Positions 1 through 6,015 of a stretch of DNA of 6,015 nucleotides are shown here, piece after piece (within the stretch, counting starts at the first letter, position 1; each line of letters starts with the position of its first letter). Under the pieces are notes generated by a model. That model had not been told where the DNA came from, searched no databases, and was given only the letters and a program-made list of their open reading frames with translations. The stretch spans positions 1-6,015 of the forward strand of contig JAKACR010000180.1 of NCBI GenBank assembly GCA_021821225.1. The letters run 5' to 3'. The position numbers and the translations under genes were made by a program. This DNA comes from Bacillota bacterium (GTDB lineage: Bacteria > Bacillota > Bacilli > Alicyclobacillales > SLC66).

Positions 1-468
1 CGCCTGATTGGCGCGACCGGCGATCACATTCAGATCCTTCAGGACGTACCGCACATCCTCCTGGTAGAGCGTGATCACATGGCGGCGCTGCGAGATGCAA
101 AGAACCAGGCGGCCCGTCTGGCGCGCCACGCGCTCCGCGGTCCGGTGGCGCGTACCCGTTTCCCGGCTGGGAATGGAAGAATCAGGATTCAGCTGCGTAT
201 TGGCAAACAGGATGCGCCGCCCGTCCTCGCTGAGAATGATCGCGCCGTCCATCTTGGCCAGTTCATACAATCTGGCCGGAGAAAAATCAGTCTGAATCGA
301 AAAGCCGCCGTCGATCAACGCCTCGATCGACGCATCGTAGCCAAGCACGATCAAACCGCCCGTCCTTGCGCGCAGAACGTTTTCCACGCCCTCGCGCAGC
401 GCTGTGCCGGGCGCCACAAGGCGCAATATCCGCATGATCGCCGCTTCTCGCTTTCCGTCATCCCGCAC
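1..468 (-). CDS. disA: DisA, diadenylate cyclase and DNA-integrity scanning protein (N-terminal 156 residues; runs off the window)
   Basis: DisA condenses two ATP into the second messenger c-di-AMP and scans DNA for branched intermediates, lowering its output when it meets them. The visible 156 residues cover most of the N-terminal DAC catalytic domain. The two signature motifs are intact: DGA at residues 74-76 (in AKMDGAIIL) and RHR at 107-109 (in [11 protein letters not shown]). VAPGT at 18-22 and FANTQL at 88-93 also match B. subtilis DisA as I recall it. The linker helices and C-terminal helix-hairpin-helix DNA-binding domain lie beyond position 1. I chose the GTG at 468-466 because it restores a B. 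subtilis-like N-terminal leader and has a G-rich ribosome site 7 nt upstream. The in-frame ATG at 435-433 would remove 11 residues and has no ribosome site. The gene begins 3 nt after the radA stop, so translational coupling is likely. In studied species RadA binds DisA and restrains its cyclase, which fits the pairing. Confidence 0.96.
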   Translation of the reverse strand, partial: MRDDGKREAAIMRILRLVAPGTALREGVENVLRARTGGLIVLGYDASIEALIDGGFSIQTDFSPARLYELAKMDGAIILSEDGRRILFANTQLNPDSSIPSRETGTRHRTAERVARQTGRLVLCISQRRHVITLYQEDVRYVLKDLNVIAGRANQA

Positions 469-471
469 CCC

Positions 472-1842
472 TCAACCCCCCAGAACCGTGCGTAACGCTT
501 CATCGAGACTCCCGACGCCAAGCACCCTGATCGACTGTCCGCTCAGGAAATCTTTCATCCGCGACACATTCCCGCCGGGAGCGACAATCTGTTCAAAACC
601 CAACTTCTCCGCTTCCTGGATACGCTGTTCGAGCCTGCTCACCGCGCGCACCTCGCCTGTGAGCCCTACTTCGCCCACGACGACTGTGCGCGCAGGAAGC
701 GGCCGGTCGCGAAAACTCGACGCGACCGCAAGCGCAAGCCCCAGATCGATCGCCGGCTCCTCAAGGCGCATGCCTCCGGCCACATTCACATAGGCGTCAT
801 GTCCCTGCAGGTACAGTCCTGTGCGCTTCTCCAAAACCGCCATGAGCAGGTTCACACGATTGTAGTCCAGGCCCGACGCGGTCCTGCGCGGCGTGCCAAA
901 GGCGCTCGCTGCAACCAGGGCCTGCACCTCCGCCAGCACGGGACGCGTCCCTTCCAGACTCGCCACGATCACCGAACCGGCGGCCCCCTCCGACCGCTCG
1001 GCGAGAAAAAACTCCGACGGACTGTGCACGTCTTCCAGCCCGTCTGCCCGCATATCGAACACGCCGATTTCGTTCGTCGACCCGAAGCGGTTTTTTACCG
1101 TCCGCAGGATGCGGAACCGGTGATGCCGGTCTCCCTCAAAGTACAGCACGGCGTCGACCATGTGTTCCATGAGCCGCGGCCCTGCGATCGTGCCGTCGCG
1201 CGTCACATGCCCCACAAGGCAAATGGCCGTCTGCCTGTCTTTGGCGAGACGCAGCGCCTGCAGGGCGACTTCGCGCACCTGCTGCACGGTCCCCGGAGCG
1301 GACGGGAGCGCCGGATGGAACATCGTCTGCACGGAGTCGATAATTAAGAATATCGGATTCAGCCGCTCCACATTCTTCTCAATTTGCGTCCAATCGGTTT
1401 CCGCAAGCACGTAGAGATTCCCACCGCCCGCACCGAGCCTGTCCGCCCGCAGCCGCACCTGTTGCGGCGATTCTTCGCCCGTCACGTAGAGAACGGAAGC
1501 TCCGGCCCGCGATACGCGATGGGCTGTCTGCAACAACAGGGTGGACTTGCCGATGCCGGGATCCCCTCCGACCAGAAGGAGTTCCCCCGGGATCACGCCG
1601 CCGCCCAACACGCGGTCAAATTCCTCGCTGCCGGTGGAGTAGCGTGTGGTATCCTCCAGCGAAACCTCCTCAAGCAGAAGCGGCTGCGCCGCATCATGCT
1701 GGCCCGCGTTGGACGCCGCCGGATGCGATGCGCGCTCCTCGACCATGGTTCCCCAGTTGGCGCACGACGGACAGCGTCCCATCCACTTCGGACTTACCGC
1801 GCCGCATTCCTGGCAAATAAAGTGCGTCTTGGCCTTTTTCAT
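472..1842 (-). CDS. radA: RadA/Sms, DNA repair ATPase and branch-migration helicase
   Basis: RadA is a RecA-like, hexameric DNA-dependent ATPase that extends recombination D-loops and processes branched DNA; it acts on the nucleoid and is also needed for natural transformation in some Bacillota. The protein has 456 residues, close to the 458 of B. subtilis. The domains run in order: an N-terminal C4 zinc finger with C10, C13, C24 and C27; a RecA-like core with Walker A GGDPGIGKST (92-101) and Walker B LIIDS (166-170); the RadA-specific KNRFG motif (250-254); and a C-terminal Lon-protease-like domain from about 270 to the end. I start it at ATG 1842 because MKKAKTHFICQECG is the canonical RadA N-terminus. 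The open frame continues upstream to 2088, but that stretch translates an inverted repeat and resembles nothing in the family. The ribosome site at 1842 is weak: AGG about 5 nt away and GGAG about 15 nt away. The gene lies 349 bp after clpC, behind a candidate terminator, and 3 nt before disA. Confidence 0.97.
   Translation of the reverse strand: MKKAKTHFICQECGAVSPKWMGRCPSCANWGTMVEERASHPAASNAGQHDAAQPLLLEEVSLEDTTRYSTGSEEFDRVLGGGVIPGELLLVGGDPGIGKSTLLLQTAHRVSRAGASVLYVTGEESPQQVRLRADRLGAGGGNLYVLAETDWTQIEKNVERLNPIFLIIDSVQTMFHPALPSAPGTVQQVREVALQALRLAKDRQTAICLVGHVTRDGTIAGPRLMEHMVDAVLYFEGDRHHRFRILRTVKNRFGSTNEIGVFDMRADGLEDVHSPSEFFLAERSEGAAGSVIVASLEGTRPVLAEVQALVAASAFGTPRRTASGLDYNRVNLLMAVLEKRTGLYLQGHDAYVNVAGGMRLEEPAIDLGLALAVASSFRDRPLPARTVVVGEVGLTGEVRAVSRLEQRIQEAEKLGFEQIVAPGGNVSRMKDFLSGQSIRVLGVGSLDEALRTVLGG
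476..481 (-). promoter_or_regulatory. Ribosome binding site for disA (decides the GTG start)
   Basis: A run of six G residues on the minus strand lies inside the last codons of radA, 7 nt before the GTG at 468. A second short GAGGG overlaps the radA stop. Its spacing favours GTG 468 over the in-frame ATG at 435, which has no purine-rich stretch in front of it. The site sits within radA, so disA translation is probably coupled to radA translation. Confidence 0.6.
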
Positions 1843-1910
1843 CGTGCCTACACTATACTCCTGGCCACCCGGCCACGCCAGACAATCATCGGAGATAATC
1901 AAATAGAGAA

Positions 1911-1946
1911 GGAGAGGCGGAGATGTCTTGCCACCTCCGTCTCTCC
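1911..1946 (-). terminator. Candidate Rho-independent terminator between clpC and radA
   Basis: On the minus strand, 15-nt arms (1946-1932 and 1925-1911) enclose a 6-nt loop, GCAAGA. They pair with one C-A mismatch and one G-U wobble and are GC-rich. The 16 nt after the stem (1910-1895) read TTCTCTATTTGATTAT, which is ten T of sixteen, although interrupted. Read on the plus strand, the hairpin is not followed by a T tract, so it would act only in the direction of clpC and radA. It lies 68 bp before the radA start and after both large palindromes. The broken T tract makes partial termination or attenuation as likely as full termination. Confidence 0.45.
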
Positions 1947-1972
1947 CTTTGCACGTCTGTGCGCACCGGTTC

Positions 1973-2097
1973 AGAGGACATGTGATAAACCAAATTCCAA
2001 CAGGCGATCTGCTTCCAGATAGAGCGTTTGACTGAAGCCTCAAACGCTCTATCTGGAAGCAGATCGCCTGTTCAGTAGACTTCATCACATGTCCCCT
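1973..2097. repeat. Long inverted repeat with a perfect 33-bp stem
   Basis: Positions 1999-2031 and 2040-2072 are exact reverse complements (33 bp) around an 8-nt loop, CTGAAGCC. Outside this stem come unpaired stretches of 12 nt (1987-1998) and 11 nt (2073-2083). A second pair of arms follows: 1976-1986 (GGACATGTGAT) with 2084-2094 (ATCACATGTCC), perfect over 11 bp and extended by two more pairs past one mismatch. The whole structure is a two-tier stem of about 125 bp. There is no T tract on either side, so it is not a simple intrinsic terminator. The layout resembles a small palindromic repeat or a MITE-like element, but no transposase-recognised end or target duplication could be assigned with certainty. 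Confidence 0.85.
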
Positions 2098-2196
2098 AGT
2101 AGGTCGTTTCCAAAATTCCGTTTCTGAAGAAGTTCGGAATTCGCAAGTGAATTCCGAAACATGATCGGATCGGAATTTTGCAAGCCGACCACTAGG
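2095..2196. repeat. 102-bp imperfect palindrome overlapping the clpC stop
   Basis: The structure has three nested stems. The basal stem is CCTAGT plus GGTCG (2095-2100, 2102-2106) with 2186-2196, 11 bp with A2101 bulged. The middle stem is CAAAATTCCG (2111-2120) with CGGAATTTTG (2171-2180), 10 bp perfect. The apical stem is TTCGGAATTC (2133-2142) with GAATTCCGAA (2149-2158), 10 bp perfect around GCAAGT. Two 12-nt internal stretches separate the middle and apical stems. Both ends contain CTAG (2096-2099 and 2192-2195). The right one includes the clpC TAG stop codon. It abuts the neighbouring inverted repeat. No T tract follows, so termination is not the obvious role; a small inserted element is the leading inference. 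Confidence 0.75.
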
Positions 2197-4630
2197 CGCG
2201 CACGGTCTCCGACTTGCGGCTCACCTTCAGGCCTTGACCCTTCTCGTCCACGTCAATTTCCACATGGTCGCCGCGCGCGATCTCGCCAGTCAGCAACGCC
2301 TCCGACAGCCGGTCCTCAATGTGCCGCTGCATGGCCCGTTTCAACGGCCGCGCGCCGTACTGCGGATCGTACCCCTCTTTGGAGAGGAATTGCCGAGCCG
2401 CGTCGGTCAGCGTGAAATGCAGGCCGTACTCCTCGACGCGCTTGCGCAGGTCTTCCGACATGAGCTCGACAATCTTGCCGATATCCTGCTCCGACAGCGG
2501 GTGAAACACGATCATGTCGTCCACGCGGTTCAGGAATTCCGGCCGGAACGTGCGCTTCAACTCCTCCATCACGCGCGTCTTCATGTCGTTGTACGCGGAG
2601 TCCTCGCCGCTCGTGAAACCGAGCGGGCCGCCTTTTCTGATCATTTGCGCCCCCACGTTCGACGTCATGATGATCACCGTGTTGCGAAAATCGACCGTCC
2701 GTCCCTTGCCGTCCGTCAGGCGGCCGTCATCCAGCACCTGCAGCAGCACATTGAACACTTCGGGGTGAGCCTTTTCCACTTCATCCAGCAGCACAACCGA
2801 GTACGGTTTGCGCCGCACCTTCTCCGTCAGTTGTCCGCCTTCCTCGAATCCCACATATCCGGGAGGCGCGCCGACGAGCCGGGCCGTCGTGTGGCGCTCC
2901 ATGTATTCCGACATGTCCACACGGATGATCGCATCCTCGTCGCCGAACATTGCCTCCGCCAGCGCGCGCGCCAACTCCGTCTTGCCGACGCCGGTCGGTC
3001 CGAGGAAGATGAAGGAACCGATCGGCCGCTTCGGATCTTTCAACCCCGCGCGCGCGCGCCGGATCGCCCGCGCCACGGCCGTCACCGCCTCCTCCTGGCC
3101 GATTACGCGCTGGTGCAGCAGCCCTTCCATATTGAGCAGCCGGTCCGTCTCGACCTCAGCCAGTTTTTTGACCGGAACCCCTGTCCAGCTCGACACAATC
3201 TCCGCAATGTCCTCTTCCGTCACCGCGACATCGTGCGCCTCCTGGCGTTTTTGCCATTCGAGCCGCCGGTTTTCCAGTTCATCGCGCAGACGCTGTTCCT
3301 GGTCGCGCAGTGCCGCGGCCTGCTCAAATTCCTGCCCCTGAATCGCCGAATCCTTCTCGGAGCGCAATTCCTCCAGTCTCGTCTCCAGCTCCTTGAGGTT
3401 GGGCGGCGCCGTGTAGGTGCGCAGCCGCACGCGCGACGCGGCTTCATCAATCAGATCGATCGCCTTGTCTGGCAGAAAGCGGTCCGAAATATACCGGTCG
3501 GAAAGACGCACGGCCGCTTCCACCGCCTTGTCAGTAATCTTCACCCGATGGTGCGCCTCGTAGCGATCGCGCAGTCCGAGAAGAATGCGGACGGCTTCCT
3601 CCGGCGTCGGCTCCTCCACTTTGATCGGCTGAAACCGCCGTTCCAGCGCCGCATCTTTTTCGATGTGCTTGCGGTATTCATCAAGCGTCGTCGCGCCGAT
3701 GCACTGCAGTTCCCCGCGCGCCAACGCCGGTTTCAGGATATTCGAGGCGTCGATCGCGCCTTCCGCGCCGCCCGCGCCGATCAGGGTGTGCAATTCGTCG
3801 ATGAACAGGATCACGTTCCCGGCGTTGCGGATCTCATCCATGATCTTTTTCAGGCGGTCTTCAAATTCCCCCCGGTACTTCGTGCCCGCGACGACCGTGC
3901 CCATGTCAAGCACCATGACCCGTTTGCCCCGCAGGATCTCCGGAATTTCATTTGAAACGATGCGCTGGGCCAGCCCTTCGGCGATGGCCGTCTTCCCGAC
4001 GCCCGGCTCGCCGATCAACACCGGGTTGTTCTTGGTGCGTCTGGACAGGACCTGGATCACCCGTTCAATCTCGTTCGCCCGCCCGATCACCGGATCAAGC
4101 TTCGAGTCACGGGCAAGCACCGTGAGATCGCGCGCGAGTCCGTCCAACGTCGGGGTCGTGGCCGTCTGCGAAGCGTCGGCATTGGCCTCGGGCGCATCGC
4201 TGCCAAGCAACTGCAGGACCTGCTGGCGGGCCTTCCCGAGGCTCACGCCCAGATTTGTCAGCACGCGCGCGGCGATGCCCTCGCCTTCACGAATCAGCCC
4301 GAGCAGGATGTGTTCCGTTCCGATATAGTTGTGCCCCAATTTGCGCGCCTCGTCCATCGACAGTTCAATGACTTTCTTGGCGCGCGGCGTATAGGTCGTC
4401 CCCGTCGTGTTTCCCGGTCCCCTGCCAATGATCTTCTCGACCTCGCGCTGGACCTTCTCACTGCTAAGACCGAGACTGACCAGCGCTTTGGCCGCAATCC
4501 CTTCCCCTTCGCGCACAAGGCCAAGCAGGATATGTTCTGTCCCGACACCCGGGTGTCCCAGGCGAACCGCCTCTTCATGCGCCAGCGTCAGCACCTTTTG
4601 CGCCCGTTCCGTGAAACGATTGAACAACAT
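2192..4630 (-). CDS. clpC: ClpC, AAA+ unfoldase of the ClpCP protease
   Basis: ClpC is an HSP100 ATPase that unfolds substrates in the cytosol and threads them into ClpP; in Bacillota it degrades arginine-phosphorylated and adaptor-delivered proteins. The product is 812 residues (B. subtilis 810). The N-domain has two Clp-N repeats (about 1-69 and 80-143), each carrying GTEHILLG. Their glutamates E32 and E106 are the phospho-arginine-binding residues described for B. subtilis ClpC. The first AAA+ module has Walker A GEPGVGKT (207-214), a KYRG pore loop (251-254) and Walker B DE (278-279). A coiled-coil M-domain with a UVR-like stretch follows (about 410-465, [12 protein letters not shown]435). 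The second AAA+ module has Walker A GPTGVGKT (544-551), a GYVG pore loop (591-594) and Walker B DE (616-617). The ClpP-docking tripeptide LGF lies at 670-672. ATG 4630 gives the family N-terminus and follows AGGGGAGG. mcsB ends 41 bp upstream. The TAG stop lies in a palindrome. Expression is presumably controlled by CtsR from an operator outside this window. Confidence 0.99.
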   Translation of the reverse strand: MLFNRFTERAQKVLTLAHEEAVRLGHPGVGTEHILLGLVREGEGIAAKALVSLGLSSEKVQREVEKIIGRGPGNTTGTTYTPRAKKVIELSMDEARKLGHNYIGTEHILLGLIREGEGIAARVLTNLGVSLGKARQQVLQLLGSDAPEANADASQTATTPTLDGLARDLTVLARDSKLDPVIGRANEIERVIQVLSRRTKNNPVLIGEPGVGKTAIAEGLAQRIVSNEIPEILRGKRVMVLDMGTVVAGTKYRGEFEDRLKKIMDEIRNAGNVILFIDELHTLIGAGGAEGAIDASNILKPALARGELQCIGATTLDEYRKHIEKDAALERRFQPIKVEEPTPEEAVRILLGLRDRYEAHHRVKITDKAVEAAVRLSDRYISDRFLPDKAIDLIDEAASRVRLRTYTAPPNLKELETRLEELRSEKDSAIQGQEFEQAAALRDQEQRLRDELENRRLEWQKRQEAHDVAVTEEDIAEIVSSWTGVPVKKLAEVETDRLLNMEGLLHQRVIGQEEAVTAVARAIRRARAGLKDPKRPIGSFIFLGPTGVGKTELARALAEAMFGDEDAIIRVDMSEYMERHTTARLVGAPPGYVGFEEGGQLTEKVRRKPYSVVLLDEVEKAHPEVFNVLLQVLDDGRLTDGKGRTVDFRNTVIIMTSNVGAQMIRKGGPLGFTSGEDSAYNDMKTRVMEELKRTFRPEFLNRVDDMIVFHPLSEQDIGKIVELMSEDLRKRVEEYGLHFTLTDAARQFLSKEGYDPQYGARPLKRAMQRHIEDRLSEALLTGEIARGDHVEIDVDEKGQGLKVSRKSETVRA

Positions 4631-4633
4631 GAT

Positions 4634-4641
4634 CCTCCCCT
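4634..4641 (-). promoter_or_regulatory. Ribosome binding site for clpC
   Basis: AGGGGAGG on the minus strand ends 3 nt before the ATG at 4630. It is a strong match to the anti-Shine-Dalgarno sequence, but the spacing is shorter than the usual 5-9 nt unless the upstream AGGGG part pairs. The start itself is secure from the conserved protein N-terminus. Confidence 0.6.
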
Positions 4642-4671
4642 CACTTCACACCGGATTCATGATCGCAATTC

Positions 4672-5733
4672 TCAACTCTCCTGCCGCAGACGGTCGCGTA
4701 TCATTGCCGCGCGCTTGCCGTCGCGCTCCTGCGGCGTCATCTCCTGTCCGAAAAACATCTGCAAAAACGCGGGCTGCGTCGCCACCATCAACTCTTTCAG
4801 GATACTGGCCGACACGCCTTTTATGATGCCCAGGTCGATACCGAGCCGCACATCGGACAAGCGCTCCATCGCTTCTTTCGAATCGATCTGCCTTGCGTAC
4901 GCCAGGATCCCGAATGACCGGCAGACCCTGTCCTCGATCCCTTCGCGCGCCTCCCGCATCAGATGCTGGCGCGCATTGCGCTCGTGGTCGATGATCTGCA
5001 ACGCCACCGCGTTCAAATGGTGAAGAATCTCCTGCTCCGACTGTCCCAGCGTAATTTGATTGGAAATCTGAAACAGGTTCCCCAGCGCATCGGAGCCTTC
5101 GCCGTAGATGCCCCGCACCGCCAGCCCGACATGACCGACCGCTGACAGGATGCGGTTGATTTGTCCGGTCATCACCAGAACCGGCAGGTGCATCATGACC
5201 GATGCCCGCATCCCCGTGCCAACATTGGTCGGGCAGGCGGTGAGATAACCTTTCTGCTCATCAAACGAAAAGTCAAGCGTATGTTCAAACGCGTCGTCCA
5301 GCCGATCCGCCAGATGGAATGCCTCCACAGGCTGGTATCCCGGCAACACGCACTGAATGCGGAGGTGGTCCTCCTCGTTCACCATCGCGCTCAATTCTTC
5401 ATCCATCCGCAACAGAATCGCGCCAACACGGGACTCTAACAGCGCCGGGCTGACGAGGTGTTTTTCCACCAGCACCTGCCGCATCACGGGCGTCAGGTCG
5501 CGCATGGGCAGCATATGAAATTCGCCCAGCTTGCGCACCTCGTCCGTCTGCGCCGCACGCGCGACCTCTTCCAGCATCCGCTGCTGATCCTGCTCCGCTG
5601 CGATCATCGGAAACACCTGATCCTCCAGGTTGCGCGCCAGCCGCACGCGACTGCTGATCACGACATCCGCTTCCGGACCGTCCTCTTTCAGCCACTTCCC
5701 GCTCGTGCGATGAATGAAATCACTCACCGACAT
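4672..5733 (-). CDS. mcsB: McsB, protein-arginine kinase
   Basis: McsB transfers phosphate from ATP to arginine side chains, marking misfolded proteins and the CtsR repressor for ClpCP. It is built on the phosphagen (creatine/arginine) kinase fold. The product has 353 residues (B. subtilis 363). Visible landmarks are the nucleotide-binding SSRVRLARN (27-35), the catalytic glutamate loop NEEDHLRIQ (119-127, E120 and E121), and CPTNVGTGMRASVM with the conserved C167. RGIYGEGS and FQISNQITLG follow, then the dimer region SDVRLGIDLGIIKG. Near the C-terminus is RDGKRA (337-342), which fits the RDxxRA phospho-arginine pocket used for allosteric activation; R337 and D338 fall at the published positions. 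I chose ATG 5733 because MSVSDFIHRT aligns with the family start and has GGAGGTG 6-7 nt upstream. The in-frame ATG at 5778 adds 15 unrelated residues. It lies between mcsA and clpC, its activator and its protease partner. Confidence 0.98.
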   Translation of the reverse strand: MSVSDFIHRTSGKWLKEDGPEADVVISSRVRLARNLEDQVFPMIAAEQDQQRMLEEVARAAQTDEVRKLGEFHMLPMRDLTPVMRQVLVEKHLVSPALLESRVGAILLRMDEELSAMVNEEDHLRIQCVLPGYQPVEAFHLADRLDDAFEHTLDFSFDEQKGYLTACPTNVGTGMRASVMMHLPVLVMTGQINRILSAVGHVGLAVRGIYGEGSDALGNLFQISNQITLGQSEQEILHHLNAVALQIIDHERNARQHLMREAREGIEDRVCRSFGILAYARQIDSKEAMERLSDVRLGIDLGIIKGVSASILKELMVATQPAFLQMFFGQEMTPQERDGKRAAMIRDRLRQES

Positions 5734-5858
5734 ACTGCGCACCTCCGTTGCGCCCGTTTTCCACAGCCGCGAGAGCATTACCCACGCCGCTCCACACCGT
5801 TAAACGGCATGCGCCGGACCCCCATTCGCCCGCGCAAACACTTCGTCCCATGGCCTGT
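5734..5858. other. mcsA-mcsB spacer, 125 bp
   Basis: In B. subtilis mcsA and mcsB are nearly contiguous, so a spacer of this size is longer than expected. It contains the mcsB ribosome site at its end and only very short inverted repeats, such as CGGC/GCCG around ATGC at 5805-5816. I see no terminator and no convincing promoter. A minus-strand frame from ATG 5851 to 5720 gives 43 residues rich in Gly and Ala; it lacks a clear ribosome site and runs into mcsB, so I do not call it a gene. Confidence 0.6.
5740..5746 (-). promoter_or_regulatory. Ribosome binding site for mcsB (decides the start)
   Basis: GGAGGTG on the minus strand lies 6 nt before the ATG at 5733, a near-perfect Shine-Dalgarno site at good spacing. 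The competing upstream ATG at 5778 in the same frame has no comparable site, so this fixes the start of McsB at MSVSDF. Confidence 0.8.
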
Positions 5859-6015
5859 TCACCCGGTATCCGCGGAAAGCTGCTGCTCAAGGATCCGGAT
5901 CTTGTCCCGCAAGGCGGCGGCTTCTTCAAACCGTTCTTCCGTAACGCATTCCTGCAATTTGCTTTTCATATTCGCCAACTCCCGCCTTGCCGTCGCCCGG
6001 CCGCCGCGACGGTGG
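5859..6015 (-). CDS. mcsA: McsA, zinc-finger activator of McsB and ClpC (C-terminal 51 residues only)
   Basis: McsA is a small zinc-binding partner that stimulates McsB kinase and helps switch on ClpC. Only the last 51 residues and the TGA (5861-5859) are present; the frame enters at 6014 and the start and the CxxC zinc motifs lie outside. The visible part is a UVR-type helical hairpin: RRELANMKSKLQECV, then TEERFEEAAALRDKI, then RILEQQLSADTG. The core FEEAAALRD closely resembles FEQAAALRD in the M-domain of the ClpC encoded downstream, as expected for a UVR motif. The identification rests on this motif, its place at the extreme C-terminus and its position directly before mcsB. A UvrB or UvrC tail would have the same motif but not this context. 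The spacer to mcsB is 125 bp. Confidence 0.9.
   Translation of the reverse strand, partial: HRRGGRATARRELANMKSKLQECVTEERFEEAAALRDKIRILEQQLSADTG

Larger units (their letters stand above)
1843..2191. other. 349-bp clpC-radA intergenic region
   Basis: No supportable gene lies here. From the clpC side it holds a 102-bp imperfect palindrome abutting clpC (2095-2196), a second inverted repeat with a perfect 33-bp stem (1973-2097), a short linker, the candidate terminator (1911-1946) and about 68 bp leading to radA. The palindromes are visibly richer in A and T than the flanking genes. The minus strand contains an open frame in phase with radA through the first repeat. That frame is explained by absence of stops rather than by coding. 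A TATAGT hexamer at 1857-1852 could be a -10 element for radA, but no convincing -35 stands 16-19 nt upstream. Confidence 0.8.

Noticed and set aside
1852..1880. Promoter for radA with -10 TATAGT
   Set aside because: The best hexamer at 17-nt spacing is TGGCGT, a poor -35. TTGTCT is present but 22 nt away. One hexamer alone is not enough to call a promoter.
79..2022. Several plus-strand open frames opposite disA and radA
   Set aside because: All are antisense to genes with clear motifs, have shadow-like compositions and show no family features.
2095..2196. Integron attC site or intrinsic terminator
   Set aside because: The ends lack the GTTRRRY and RYYYAAC core sites of attC, and no T tract follows the stem on either strand.
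3047..3058. Alternating CG run of six units
   Set aside because: It encodes the conserved Arg/Ala-rich segment RRARAG of ClpC and is explained by GC-rich codon use.
2234..3955. Plus-strand open frame of 573 codons opposite clpC
   Set aside because: It lies wholly antisense to a highly conserved ClpC, is rich in Arg, His and Leu as expected for the complement of GC-rich codons, and has no recognisable domain or ribosome site. It is a shadow frame.
5734..5778. Upstream ATG extending McsB by 15 residues
   Set aside because: McsB proteins start at the MSVSDF position and the strong GGAGGTG lies between the two ATGs, so the upstream one is not used.
5720..5851. 43-codon minus-strand frame in the mcsA-mcsB spacer
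   Set aside because: It has no clear ribosome site, a low-complexity Gly/Ala-rich composition and an end inside mcsB.

Overview
The window is a protein quality-control and DNA-integrity locus of a GC-rich member of the Bacillota (Bacillales-type). All genes are on the minus strand in the order mcsA (3' end only), mcsB, clpC, radA, disA (5' part only). This is the conserved ctsR-mcsA-mcsB-clpC-radA-disA neighbourhood of Bacillus subtilis and relatives. The gene order, the arginine-phosphate machinery and strong GGAGG-type ribosome binding sites support the assignment. High GC and protein divergence from B. subtilis fit a high-GC lineage such as Alicyclobacillaceae or Paenibacillaceae, but the genus cannot be fixed from this sequence.

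Layout from high to low coordinates, which is the direction of transcription: the last 51 residues of McsA (6015-5859); a 125-bp spacer; McsB protein-arginine kinase (5733-4672); a 41-bp spacer; ClpC unfoldase (4630-2192); a 349-bp non-coding region (2191-1843); RadA (1842-472); then, 3 nt after the radA stop, the first 156 residues of DisA (468-1), which runs off the window. No tRNA, rRNA, CRISPR, transposase or plus-strand gene is supported.

The first three genes form one functional module. McsA activates McsB, McsB phosphorylates arginines on damaged proteins, and the ClpC N-domain recognises phospho-arginine and feeds the protein to ClpP. The residues known to matter in B. subtilis and Geobacillus are present: the McsB NEED loop, C167 and the RDxxRA pocket; ClpC E32 and E106, both ATPase sites and the ClpP loop. 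RadA (branch migration in recombination) and DisA (c-di-AMP synthase and DNA-integrity scanner) form a second, tightly coupled pair.

The unusual part is the clpC-radA spacer. It holds two large abutting inverted repeats and a third hairpin. The first repeat (1973-2097) contains a perfect 33-bp stem with an 8-nt loop. The second (2095-2196) is an imperfect 102-bp palindrome bounded by CTAG motifs, and one of these supplies the clpC stop codon. The third (1911-1946) is a GC-rich hairpin followed by a T-rich tract and resembles an intrinsic terminator. The two palindromes look like inserted small non-autonomous elements, and the third hairpin could separate clpC from radA-disA transcription.
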